From positions 423,704 through 487,703 of the forward strand of contig WFMF01000098.1 in the NCBI GenBank assembly GCA_011033025.1: a stretch of 64,000 nt of DNA. The letters are read 5' to 3'. The stretch comes from Beroe forskalii (Eukaryota; Ctenophora; Nuda; Beroida; Beroidae). Shown piece after piece: positions 11,238 to 22,300 of this stretch; within the stretch, counting starts at the first letter, position 1; every line of letters begins with the position of its first letter. The position numbers and the translations under genes were made by a program. Under the pieces are notes generated by a model. It was given only the letters and a program-made list of their open reading frames with translations. It was not told where the DNA came from and did no database searches.

Positions 11238-11791
11238 AAGTACTATAGTAGTCGAACGGTGTACACAAGACACACCCTGTACAGAACAAGCACACATTAC
11301 CTTATATGGTAATAATAAAAAATGCTTGTTTACACAAAACAAAAAAGCGCATAACTCAGCCGTTTTTTGAGCAATTTTGATCAAATTTTCAGGATATTAC
11401 GGGCTAGATATTACCAATATAATCCTGGAGTAGCTAACATTTTTGACCTCCAGAAATTGAGATATGACAAATAAACTGGTGTTTTTTTTTAAAGTTACCG
11501 CTTAATAAGTGGCTTTTCGGTCATAACTCCGCTTCTGGAGCTCAAAAATGAATCTAAACTTCACTGAGATGTTGCTTATATCTAGCTCTAAATATCCTGA
11601 AAGTTTCATTAAGTTTGCTCAAAAAACCTCGGAGATATGCACGTTTTTGTAACGCAAATACAAAGGTCGCATAGATTTACATTTAAAGTTGTAAGTCATA
11701 ACAGACACATGATATAAAACGCGTGTAGAACACGACTCTACGCATATAGTACTACCCTTTAAATCGGTCAAAACTTGTCGTGAGACTACTA
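11238..11791. other. Unassigned sequence between E1 and repeat R copy 3
   Basis: Contains A/T-rich text such as GCGCATAACTCAGCCG and TCATAACTCCGCTTCTGG. No reading frame of note and no TIR is seen. Confidence 0.4.
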
Positions 11792-12813
11792 TATGTAAAT
11801 TACCCGACTTTCAGCAGTTAAACGGAGGTGGGATGAAGAGGCTGTTTTAAATCTGATTGCAAGGGATGGGTTTTATGTGTAAGTATCAAATAATATGATC
11901 GACTTGAAATTTCATTGAAAGAGAACGATGCTCAATCATTTTATTTAAATAGTGATACGATACATGAAACTTGCTAGAACACCTTTTGAATTTTTCAAGC
12001 TTTTTTCAAGCACTTTTTTAAACACCTTGATGAGGCTTTAAATTATTTTCAGCGGAGATTCCAGAATGTTGCAGACTTCTGCCGTCATGGCAAACCTTTC
12101 GTGGGGGGAGTTGGCCATTAAGTGCTGACCACAGTTAGTTCGACCGGTCATCCAACCGACCCTTCAAGGCTAGGCACTCGGTTTTCGGCTGATCCTGTGT
12201 CAAGTGTGTGTGCTGCTTGTGGCAATAAATGAGTCCGAACATTGTGATGGTTCAAAATTCAAATTCAAATTCAAATTCTCCGTGCAGATGGTCTCATTTG
12301 GAATTGAAATGAAGACATTTTGTCTGAACTCTTCAAGAACTAATGTTACTATTTGTATCGAAGACAATTTGTTCAATTTGTCGCTGCGAGTATCTAGACA
12401 TGCGAAAAGTAGAGCACTCTACTACTCTACAATTCTAGGAGAGCATTCTCCAACCTGAACATTAGGACTTTGCCACGATATTTACCAATTAAAATTCCTT
12501 CTGCTTTCAAACAAATGTACTTGATAATACAATGAAATAGCAGACTGTTGATCGAATTCTTGATTGTGACATGAATGGAAGCTGTAGTAGCCAAATTTCA
12601 CTTTATAGTATCGGCCTCAAAGTGTTTAAACTTTAATCGCAAACACAACAATCCATAAGCAGAGTATTCTCTGCAAACTCAACAATTGAGTATTCTCTCC
12701 GTCCACTACTGGCAACGAGATGTAGAGGAGTTTATCCTGCGGTTTATCGTGTACTCTTTAAGCAGGTTTGTGTGAAATGAGAAATTGAATAATTTGTTAT
12801 TTAGATTTAGTCA
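11792..12813 (+). repeat. 1.5-kb repeat R, copy 3 (3'-truncated)
   Basis: It begins TATGTAAATTACCCGA and follows copies 1 and 2 to TTTAGATTTAGTCACT. It then joins directly to the inverted copy of repeat X, so the exon-like block is missing. Small deletions at 12417, 12447 and 12687 remove parts of the CTCTCTACTAC and GGAGAGTATTCTCTC runs. This copy is more diverged. Confidence 0.8.
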
Positions 12814-12821
12814 CTTTATTC

Positions 12822-13235
12822 AGATTCAACTCTAAAAAGGTGAATTTCAGGAAAATTTCTGTCTAAATGACCTAAATTTTCACTTCCTTTCTATGTTCAA
12901 ATTTTGAGAAAATCTTGGTAAAGGCCCCCTAAGATTTTTCTAGAGAACAAACTAGGGGGGCCTGGCCCCCCCAAGGGGGCCGTGTAGTCCCATGGGTTCC
13001 ATGATCTCAGCTGTGACCGTATGCCTTCGATAATGAACTCGGCACGCCTCGTCCATTATCCAACTTACACAGTCTCGGCTGTGGCCTCGACCATGTAAGT
13101 TGCGGTATACGGTCACCACTTCGACATGTAACCGCTTATTATACCCTCCCAAGCTTGTTTTAGCGACCGTAAGTTTAGTTATACGGTCTCCACTGAATAA
13201 CAGTGCAAAAAGCTAGAATGAAATTTGATTTTATA
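12822..13235 (-). repeat. Outer inverted repeat X, right copy
   Basis: Reverse complement of 2190-2620, with a few percent differences. A further partial copy of the same stem region (CTCGGCACGCCTCGTCCATT) follows at about 13360-13510, joined by sequence matching 2790-2960. Together they mirror the left edge of the nest. Confidence 0.75.
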
Positions 13236-13510
13236 AAGGAGCACTCAAAAATCTACTTAAGCGATGAATCTGGATGAGGGTCGTCAGACCCAAGTGGGAA
13301 GAAATACTGTTGTTTGGCCATAGAATAGTCAGTCCTAGCTGTTTTGGGTCGGGGTATAATCTGGTTCCATGATCTCAGCTACGACCATATACCTACGATA
13401 ATGAACTCGGCACGCCTCGTCCATTATCCAACTTACATAGTCTCAGCTGTCTCCTCGACCATGTAAGTTGCGGTATATGGTCACCACTTCGACATGTAAC
13501 CGCTTATTTT

Positions 13511-14583
13511 CTCAAAAGTCATGATAGACAAAAGAACATTGGATTTCAATGCAGCAAGCAACTGTAGCTTGACTTTTTATCTTTAGAACAAACATTTAGT
13601 GACATAGAAACAGTTTCTGGGTTGAACCTGGTATGTTATTTCTGAATAAGAATATTGATTAATTGTGAGGTTAAAAATGCCTGCCGAAAAACAGAACCTA
13701 ATTTTGGAAAAATATTGGATTTTATAGAGCAGTTATTTTTGTCTGGTTTATCTATTCTATCTCATTCTCATTGTTTGTTTACACTTTTTGCATTTCATTT
13801 GCATTTGTCCCTTTCCAATTCCCTTTTCAGTAATGGACATTTGGGACAGTGACACCCTCAGCTGGAGCCTCCATCTATATCATAAAAATGTTACACTTAC
13901 CCTCTAGTGAGGCATATATCTGTGACTCAGGACCACGTTATGGCTTTCATGGCTCCTGTTATCTGAATAGTAAAGCAATTTATACAATGTACAAGACTTT
14001 GTGGTTGTGTAGAGTGAAAGAGTTCATTCTTTTCTATCAAAACAAGGAATAAAATTTGATAGGCTATACTTAGTGGTTGATGGTTTAATAACCAAAACTA
14101 TATTCACCAGAAAAGCAAAAGCTATAAGCTCCAGAGTCTCTCACAGTGTAACTCCATCAACACGCTGATTCAGTGCCATATCAAATCTGAAAATTCATCA
14201 TGTCAAATGATTTGGGTACACCAAGTGCACGCCACAAGGTATACATAGTACATAAGGAGGTGTATACATTGCAACACTCTTACAAGAAGGAGCATATTTC
14301 TGGATTCTGGAACCTACATATTAAAGTGATTAAAAAGCTCATTTGTCAATGATTGCTTGGAGCCAGTGTCAGCTTTCCGGAAACAAACTCTGAGAAGTGA
14401 ATGCAAAAAAGAACATATTAATGTATACCTGGTATAACTCACCTGGGCTAGCAGATTCAATTGAAGATGCCAGGAGTTTGTTTCATATATAGGAGCTACA
14501 AAGTAAGAACCATTACAAAGCAATTTCAGTGATACTTCATAACTTGTAATGTGTATCTTCAATAATAATGCCATCCCCATTTT
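13511..14583. other. No gene recognised
   Basis: Mixed AT-rich sequence with scattered frames below 105 codons on both strands. None has recognisable motifs or repeated copies in this window. Confidence 0.4.
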
Positions 14584-14591
14584 CATAAATA

Positions 14592-14769
14592 CAGTAACGT
14601 AGCTAGAGTTCGAGCCCAGGGTATGCAAAATGGTTCTAGGGTATGCATCTGGCAGTAAAATTAAGCCTAATCAGCTATGATTAGATGTTTTCCCATAATT
14701 TGAGACTATGCAAGGGACTTTTTCAGAGTATGCAATGCATAGTCTGCATACCCTCTGGCTACGTCACTG
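14592..14769. mobile_element. hAT-type MITE (178 bp)
   Basis: Exact 8-bp duplication CATAAATA at 14584-14591 and 14770-14777. Ends are CAGTAACGTAGCTAGAG and, inverted, CAGTGACGTAGCCAGAG. Ends of the CAGTGRCGTAGCCAG type with 8-bp duplications are typical of hAT MITEs. Non-coding. Confidence 0.9.
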
Positions 14770-14777
14770 CATAAATA

Positions 14778-16690
14778 AAGGACATCTGCAAAGAGGGGGG
14801 AGTCTGGCCAATGCAGACGTTTGCAGATGTAGAGGGGAGGGGGATGCCAAATGGGGAAGTCCACATTTATGAAAATATTGGTCGATTTGACTAGCATTTC
14901 ACTAGAAAATAGTCTAATTTTTAGAAATTTTGACTTAGATTTTTGACATTGAGTCCATTTATAAAGTCAATTTTGACACCATATTTGAGAAAAAGGGCAT
15001 GAAAATGCTGCCACAAAAGATTTTGAATTAAAATGTGGACATCTGGAGGGGGAGATTTCAGGTTGCAGATGTTTGCAGACAAGGGGGGAGGGAGGGGTCT
15101 GAAGATTTTCTTCATATTTGTCTCCCTTTTCCTTCTCATCCCTTGCTTGCAGTATAAAAAATTATATCTGAATTATACCCCTGGTACCAGGGGGTGACTG
15201 CTGGCGGACCAACCTCTTAAAAAGCTCTCCCAATTGAAACACCCCAAAAGCTGTGGTAGGTATTGGACTGAAGATGCCTGCACACCAATCATCTTGGTGT
15301 GACTCACTTGAATCCAACTGCTCTCCACATTGCATTACCTAAAGGGAACATGTTGGTGTTCAAGTACAGAGTTGGAGAAAAGTCTTGCAAATTGATGTCT
15401 TGAAGAAAGATTTTTTAATACAAATATCTGAATTATGATTAACAATATCCAAGTTTTAAAAATTTCAATAATTTATTAAACATATCCTGTCAGAATCCAT
15501 TAAAGAGAACAATAAACCCTTGCCTTTGTCCACGTCAAAATATATGGCGTAGACATCAAACCATATCAATAAAATATCTCAACAACAAATTCTAAGAGTA
15601 TAAAGGGCAATTGTCAGTTTTTGGTATGAGATTCAGGTGGAGTGTGTCCATTTCTGATGTTTTCCACTGGGTTTGCCTCTATAGCCCCCAAGTGAAATAA
15701 CACATGTCTCGAGAAGGTCAAATCTTAGGCATCTCCTAACGAAGGATACAGTGTCACTGTAGGATTGCCCACCCTTCTTGCTCAGTTTCATTGCTTCAGA
15801 AACCTAGCTGCTTCATTTCCCATGCCTCCAGTTGTGCTGAAAAAAGGGGCCTCTTCAACCTGCAGTTCCCTGTCATTGTGCTTGCTTTTCTTCTCATTCT
15901 CATGCCTCATGTACATCTAAAAGAGGCTTGTGTTTGCATTGGATTGAGCTTTTGGGTGCAATACCCTTATATCAGTAAAAATCTGTCCGAAGCGACCACA
16001 AACGCCCTGTGCATACATCCAGGCAAGCCCGATCATTCACATTAGTACTCCCTTGTATTATTCAGTGGTTATATGTATCAGGCTTGGTTCAATAACTGTG
16101 TCTTTGCATAGCTTTCATTACACCATATCATTTTTGGTGTCCCTTTTGTCTTTGCTTTGCTAAACACGTATACCCCTGTTTTCGTCGCGCGAAGCGCTTC
16201 CTCAGAAGTGAGAAAGGAAGCGCGCGGGTCATACAGAATACCGTAGGCCGCGCCGCGCGCGCAAGCATCTGGTTAAGTTAGATGAACCAAACCTTAAACT
16301 TTAAAGCGCTCGATGCACTTTAACTATATTTTTCATAGAGACACTTCCCCTAACCAGGTGCGTTGGAGCAAGGCGCAGTGCATGCGTAAAACTAGGGATC
16401 AGGTTAGATCAAAGACTTCCTATCCCTGTTTGGCTCGCGCGGCGGGCTTCACTAACAAACAGGGGTATGTTCGAATTCCTGTTTGCGTTGCGCGTAGGGA
16501 AGCGCGGGGCGCGTACTTATATGACATACCTATGCGGGATTAGATGCGGCTACCTATGCGCGTACACACACCTATGCGGGCTTAGGAAGCGGCTAGGTGT
16601 CCCATATAATGAAAGCTCCCGCCTCCCGTTCACACATGGGAGACCGACCCAAAAAGCTAAGGACAACAGTGATAAGGCCAATAAGGCCAT
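14778..16690. other. No gene recognised; GC-rich palindromic patch at 16160-16640
   Basis: 14780-15100 carries repeated TTTGCAGA/GGGGGGAG stretches. 16160-16640 is GC-rich with stems such as GCGCGAAGCGCTTCC and GGAAGCGCGCG. It shares ACACACCTATGCGGGCTTAG with the Harbinger-like MITE at 20584-20850, so it is likely a related element. Frames are short and unconvincing. Confidence 0.4.
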
Positions 16691-16799
16691 TTGCCTTTGC
16701 AACCAATACTTCCAATGTTGTCAAATGTTCCATTGGTCATGGTGCCAATGGCATGGCACTTGTCAGACGCGGACGTTGTCAGACCCCTTCACCTTCTGA

Positions 16800-17550
16800 C
16801 AAAATGGCAGATGGCACCATTGGCACCATTGACGCCACTAATTCAAATTGTCAATGGTCCCACCAATGGTGCCATTTAAATGGCACCAATGGTGCCATTA
16901 AAATGGCACCAATGGTGCCATTGGAATCATTGCTATCGTCATCGCAATGATTTTACCATTGGCGCCAATGGCACCATTTAAATGGTGCCAGTGGCGCCAT
17001 TGGCACCAATGGTGCCAATGGTAGCAATAGAGCCAATGGCACCATTTATGCAATTTAAATGGTGCCAATGGCACCATTGGTACCAATAATCCCAATGGCG
17101 CCAATGGTGCCAAATGTTCCATTGGTGCCAATGGTGCCAATAACGCCAATGGTACCATTAAAATGGCACCATTGCTACCATTGGTGCCATTGGCACCAAT
17201 GGTGCCAATTGTGCCAATGGCACCATTGGTGCCATTTAATGTACCATTGGCGCCATTGGCACCAATGGCATCATTGTCGCCAATGGCACCATTGGTGCCA
17301 TTGGTGATTCTACCCTCCAATGGTGATCTCGACTTAAGTATCGCTTCTTAATGGCGCCATTGGCACCATTTAAATGGTACCATTGGTATCCAATGGCGAT
17401 CGCCAATGGTACCAATGGTGATCGCCAATGGTACCAATGGAGATAGGGTGCACCATTGGTGCCATTTCAGCAATCACCATTGGTACCAATGGAGATCCAT
17501 TGGTGCCATTTAGTGGCACCATTGGCACCAATGGCACCATTGGTGATATG
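16800..17550. repeat. CCATTGG/CCAATGG minisatellite
   Basis: A dense, irregular array of self-complementary words such as GGCACCATTGGTGCC and GGTACCATTGGCGATC, spaced mostly by multiples of 3 and 6. Almost every word is a near-perfect inverted repeat of its neighbour, so both strands read alike and the region can form many small hairpins. The Met/Pro/Ala-rich frames on both strands come from this periodicity and I do not count them as genes. Confidence 0.85.
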
Positions 17551-17761
17551 TGCTACTCTGTATGACACTTTCGCCGTGCGAGTACGCCAGATATGTGGAC
17601 TCAGAAAAACACAAGACAAGTTGTCTATCGATGATAAACCCTCCCGAGCGCACGCCGCGCACCGCTCAGTCAGCAGCCGGCTGCATTGTGCATCAGCGGG
17701 TTTGGTATCACCAAGCAAAAACCAACATTTCTCGCGGGACGCAATTAGGCAGCTGGCATCA

Positions 17762-18216
17762 GAAGACGAATAGACGATTGCAGTTTTTTTGGATTTTTAC
17801 TATGGTGGGGACAGTTATTTAACACCTTCCCATGAAAAGAAATTTATATTTGAAAATTTTGAAAAATATACAAATAAATCATATCGTTTGTTGGAATTTT
17901 ACAGTTATCAAGCAGAAATCCGAAAGCTGTGACGACAGTTTTCCCAGAATCATGCTCTTTTTGTCAGATTAATGTTGATGATGGTTTTATCAGCTAACCA
18001 TTGAGTCCTGACCTTCAGCTCGTTGTGGTTATTCGTGTTGTGGAACTTGGCAATTACAGTGTTTTATTATTATAGTCCTGACCTTCTCACAGCTTTATTA
18101 TTGTGTACCATTCATCCCCCCCTCTTATTTGAAAGCCCCCCCCCCTTTTACGACACTTTTGAAAAACTTGCATGGGGGACAGTTATTACAGCCCCTGTCT
18201 ATTTGAGACTGAAGAG
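17762..18216 (-). mobile_element. TA-target MITE, degenerate copy G2
   Basis: Inverted relative to G1 (30845-31206). It ends CTATTTGAGACTGAAGAG followed by TA. Interior matches include GGATTTTTACTATGGTGGGG and CCTCTTATTTGAAAG. The left TIR has lost its G run and part of the end. Non-coding. Confidence 0.75.
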
Positions 18217-18583
18217 TATGGCCATTAATGATTATCATCTGGAATTACTATATCCAGAGTCAATGCAACCAGAGTCAAGGCAACCAGACTACCAGAACCA
18301 AGGCAACCTGGCAACCAGAGACAAAGCAACCTAAGTCAAACAGAAGCAGTACAAATACATAAGCGGAGCAAACAATGAGTCAGCACAAAGTACAGTTCAC
18401 ATAGCAGCAACAAGGAAATGATGACTGCAAATGAAAAAGGTGTTGATCCCTGTTGTGTGCTGATCATGTGACCTACAGACCTAGCATGCAATTGCAAGGA
18501 TGGACTGATTGAGACTGTCTGGTAGGGCTGATTAGGTGTCTGGTTTGCTCTATGCATACTAAACCTATAGGTAACGTGATCAG
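18217..18583. other. Left flank of the palindrome; CAACCAGAGTCA short repeats
   Basis: Several degenerate copies of CCAGAGTCAAGGCAA occur around 18248-18330. They resemble 45140-45210 beyond the other arm, but in direct orientation, so a second duplication overlaps this edge. No gene is seen. Confidence 0.4.
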
Positions 18584-18873
18584 AACCCAACTGGGGTCAA
18601 CACCCACCATATCTGTACACATCATCTCCTTGATGCTGCTATGTGATCCGTTATTTGCTCTGACTTGTTGTTTGCCCTGCCTATGTTGAACCCCAGTAGG
18701 TGCTGAATAGTTAGGATAAGTACTGCAGTATGTACTGTTAACTTTTTTGAAAACTAATCAGCACCTACAGCTGTACATACCATGGTAGGTGCCAACTAGT
18801 TAGGACAAGTACCATGGTATATAATGCGGTTCCTGCTGCAGTAGGTGCCGGCTAGTTGGGGTCTTTACCTTCA

Positions 18874-19112
18874 TTAGGTGCATGTAACTTTCGTCGGTCA
18901 ATCGAATGGAATTGGTCGATTGATCAACTTCATTTGATCAACTGATGTGTTTTTGATAGAAAATCTTCAAGCTAGTAGGGAAACAACTAAATATTGCTCA
19001 TTTAAACACGATTCAAGTCAACAGGGAGCATTAAAACACATCATTTGTTCAAATGGAGTTGATCGATCGACCAATTCCATTCGATCGACCGACAAACATA
19101 ACGGGCGCCTAA
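18874..19112. mobile_element. MITE with ~60-bp TIRs (CGATCGAATGG)
   Basis: Left end TTAGGTGCATGTAACTTTCG and its inverted partner ending at 19112 flank a 239-bp unit, with CAATCGAATGGAATTGGTCG in the arms. The same insertion is in the right arm (44635-44874), so it predates the palindrome. The TIR shares TCGATCGAATG with the Harbinger-like MITE at 20584, suggesting related families. It lies about 220 bp upstream of the gene A start. Confidence 0.75.
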
Positions 19113-19328
19113 AGATTGGTTACAATTATGTTGAGAAACACATCTTTTGCTTTTCTTGGTGCTGCTAGGCCTGCTCTTAACCTCTGAGGCACCAAGTCTT
19201 GTACAATGTTTATAGATTGGAATGATGTATCCTATCAGGCAATCTCACTTGTACCTGTATGAAATATGTTTGTAAATATTCTATCATTTATTTGTAACCA
19301 GTAAATATATTTGACTCAGGCCTAAACA

Positions 19329-22300
19329 ATGAATAGAAACCTCTATAATATTCATATTCTGGGGATTGGATTCATGCTTGTTTTCTCTGCTTTCATAACA
19401 GCATCATTCATTGAATCTATTGTGTTCAAAGATTTGAACAGAAATGGCATTGGTGCCAAGACAGGTAATTTTAATCTTGTCATTTGAATGAAATAATTGA
19501 TCTTGAAACTTTTCATTTGCATAATATATCTATTCATTTAGGTACATATTAGTCTAAATATAAAAGTAAAACAGGGCAAAATCCAATGTCCTTTCATTCA
19601 AGTTAAAGCAATTGTGCAAGGTAGCAATAGTCAATATCATCCTTAACAAATTATATACTAATACTAAAATTTTATTTCAGGCTTTTATAGTTTAGCAATA
19701 ATTTATACCTGCTTGGGTATAGCTAATTGGTTTTCTCCAGCAGTAGTTAAAAAGGCTTGGTAAGTTTTTAGTGTCAATTACCTCTCATGGGTGCCTTTAA
19801 GTGCTGCCAGACCATGTCTTGCAAAACTTTATTTTTGACAAATAATAAGGCTTTGAATAAAAATTCAACAAAGAAAACTTAGGGAGCAAGTTTAAAACAT
19901 TGATTGATATGATTAAGTTTAAAGTATATGTTTTGACTGAATGATTTGAATGATTTTACCAACAATTATGCTTCTGTTATCAGGCTGTAAAATATCACTC
20001 TTTCTCTCTGCACTTCCATATACTGGCTTTATCTTCTCAATGTATGAACCATACCTTTGGTCAGTCTACACACTCTCTGCTCTTCTTGGTGCAGGTGGTG
20101 GTGTCATTTGGACAGCCAATGGCGAGGTTTATTTTCGTTATTAATAAGATAAAGTTCACTTCAATAATATAATTTCAACTTTTACACCACTGTAAAGTCT
20201 ACACTGAATAGCCAAGAATTAGACGGTGCAGTGTGCACTGTACCGACACAGAGTAATGTAGCAATGGACGATCCAAAAATGATGGTACTTGTGATATTAG
20301 AATAAAGGCATCCTAAAAAGATATAAGTATTATATCCACATCTGCTTTCTTCAGGTCATTGCAAAGAATTCTCCTGGGGACACTAAAGCCAAGAATACTG
20401 GCATATTCTGGTCGTGGTTCAACAGTAGCATGTTGATGGGAAACATATTTTTGTTCTTTTATCTAGGTTTGTTATTCACATATTCTAAAATCTGTCAATG
20501 GGCGTTCTTTCATTATACTCTTTCCATCTAAACTGCTGCTTTTGATTCTCACTTTGATTCTCACTGCAAGTAGTTGACAGTTAGGCACTTGCATCGTTCC
20601 GCGTCGATCGAATGAATTGATCAAATAAAAAACGCACACAATTGTTTTGTCAATTGCTCGCCTTGCTAAACTGAAACATGTATATCCCTGTCTGCGTTGC
20701 CGGGCCGCGCGCGTACACACACCTATGCGGGCTTAGGAAATTGCTCGCACTTGCTTGTTGCTGTTTTGCGCGGAAGTCATCATGAAAGTGTATTGTGCGC
20801 GTTTTTCATTTAATCAGTCCATTCGATCGACGCGAAACGATGAAACCACCTTAATTATTCATTCAGGTGATGCTGAAACAATCGGTGATAAACAAAGACA
20901 CGTTATTTACCTTGTTCTAGGGGTTCTTTGTACACTAGGCACTTTCAGCTTCCTCCTTTTAAGACCCAACGACGTGTCTCTTACAGTGAGTTCACATGTC
21001 GTTCATCAATTAAAATTTCATCGCATCATGTGACTGATTTTTTGATTTCCTTCCTATGTTTTTGTCAGATTTATTTTTCAAAGTTTAGTTGAATATTATC
21101 AATAGACCCATAGAACGTATATCGTTACATTGATGCCTTTTAATAGGAAAACGATGAAGCGGGAATTGTGCCTGTGCAAGCGGAATCTATCATTCAACCA
21201 ATAAAAGATGCCATAAAATTTGGCACAACATGGCAGATGAGATTCCTTTATTGCGCTATCATGTTTACAGGTAACCTATTTAATATCTCTCAATGATATT
21301 TTAGATTGTGGCTCTGTGTTTATAGGCGAATCGTTGCCCAAAATGTCAGAATGATAGCCAACCTAGGGTTTCCATTATCTACTTGAAATCTTTTATCTAG
21401 ATAAATAGATAATTTTTTCGCCATTATCTAGATTATCTAGATAAACTAGATAATTTTTGACTCCGAAATTTATCCAAATTTGACACAATTTTCAACGTTA
21501 GAAATGCACGACTGTTGCAGTGGAACATCATACTATAACCAGCTGTTGGTTATTGACATGGATGATATTAATGGCCACCAAAAGTTCATGAGGATATTAG
21601 GATTTTAAATAGAGTTCAGGACATTCATTGCTTCATTTTGATTGAGTTGAAATCAGTTATCACCCATAAATTCTCCCATCATAAAGTAATAACATTACCT
21701 ACCAATTAGTTGCTATAAATACTTGCATTATTCATCGGAAAAGAGTCAATCAATGTGGAAATAAAGTAAATTTCATGATCATGGCCTCGGAGTTGCTGGA
21801 ATGCTGGTAAAATTGAGAATAACTGAATAAAAAATAAGGAATCAAATTCCCTCGTATTAAATCATCAGAACAAACCAAAGTTGACAGTTCCTTGACTCTT
21901 GAGCTGAATGCATTAATATTGACCATTTTTAGGTTACTTTCAAATAAGCAATCACTTTGCCATAGCTGGAGGCTACTTTCGTACATATTTACAGACTACT
22001 TTTTGTCAAAGGGCGTCAATAATTTGACATAAATTGGAAGCAGAATAGCGAGTGTTACGAGTTGGTATTTAACTTTCGTTAAAGTGGCTACAGTAATGAC
22101 GATTTATAAGATGTGATAAGATACTTTGAACAACGCCTTCTAATTCTGTAGCTATTCATATCAGTTTAACAAAGGTCAAATCATCAGTAAAACAGATAGT
22201 ACTTGAAGCTTAACAGCCTGCCCATGAACCTGAGGGCCCTAAACATTGGACTATGTCCATATAGAATCATGAAATGAGTTGCCCAAGTCCTATGCATAGC

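Noticed and set aside
16597-17773. Met/Pro/Ala-rich frames on both strands
   Set aside because: They follow the 3/6-bp periodicity of the CCATTGG minisatellite and appear on both strands at once.
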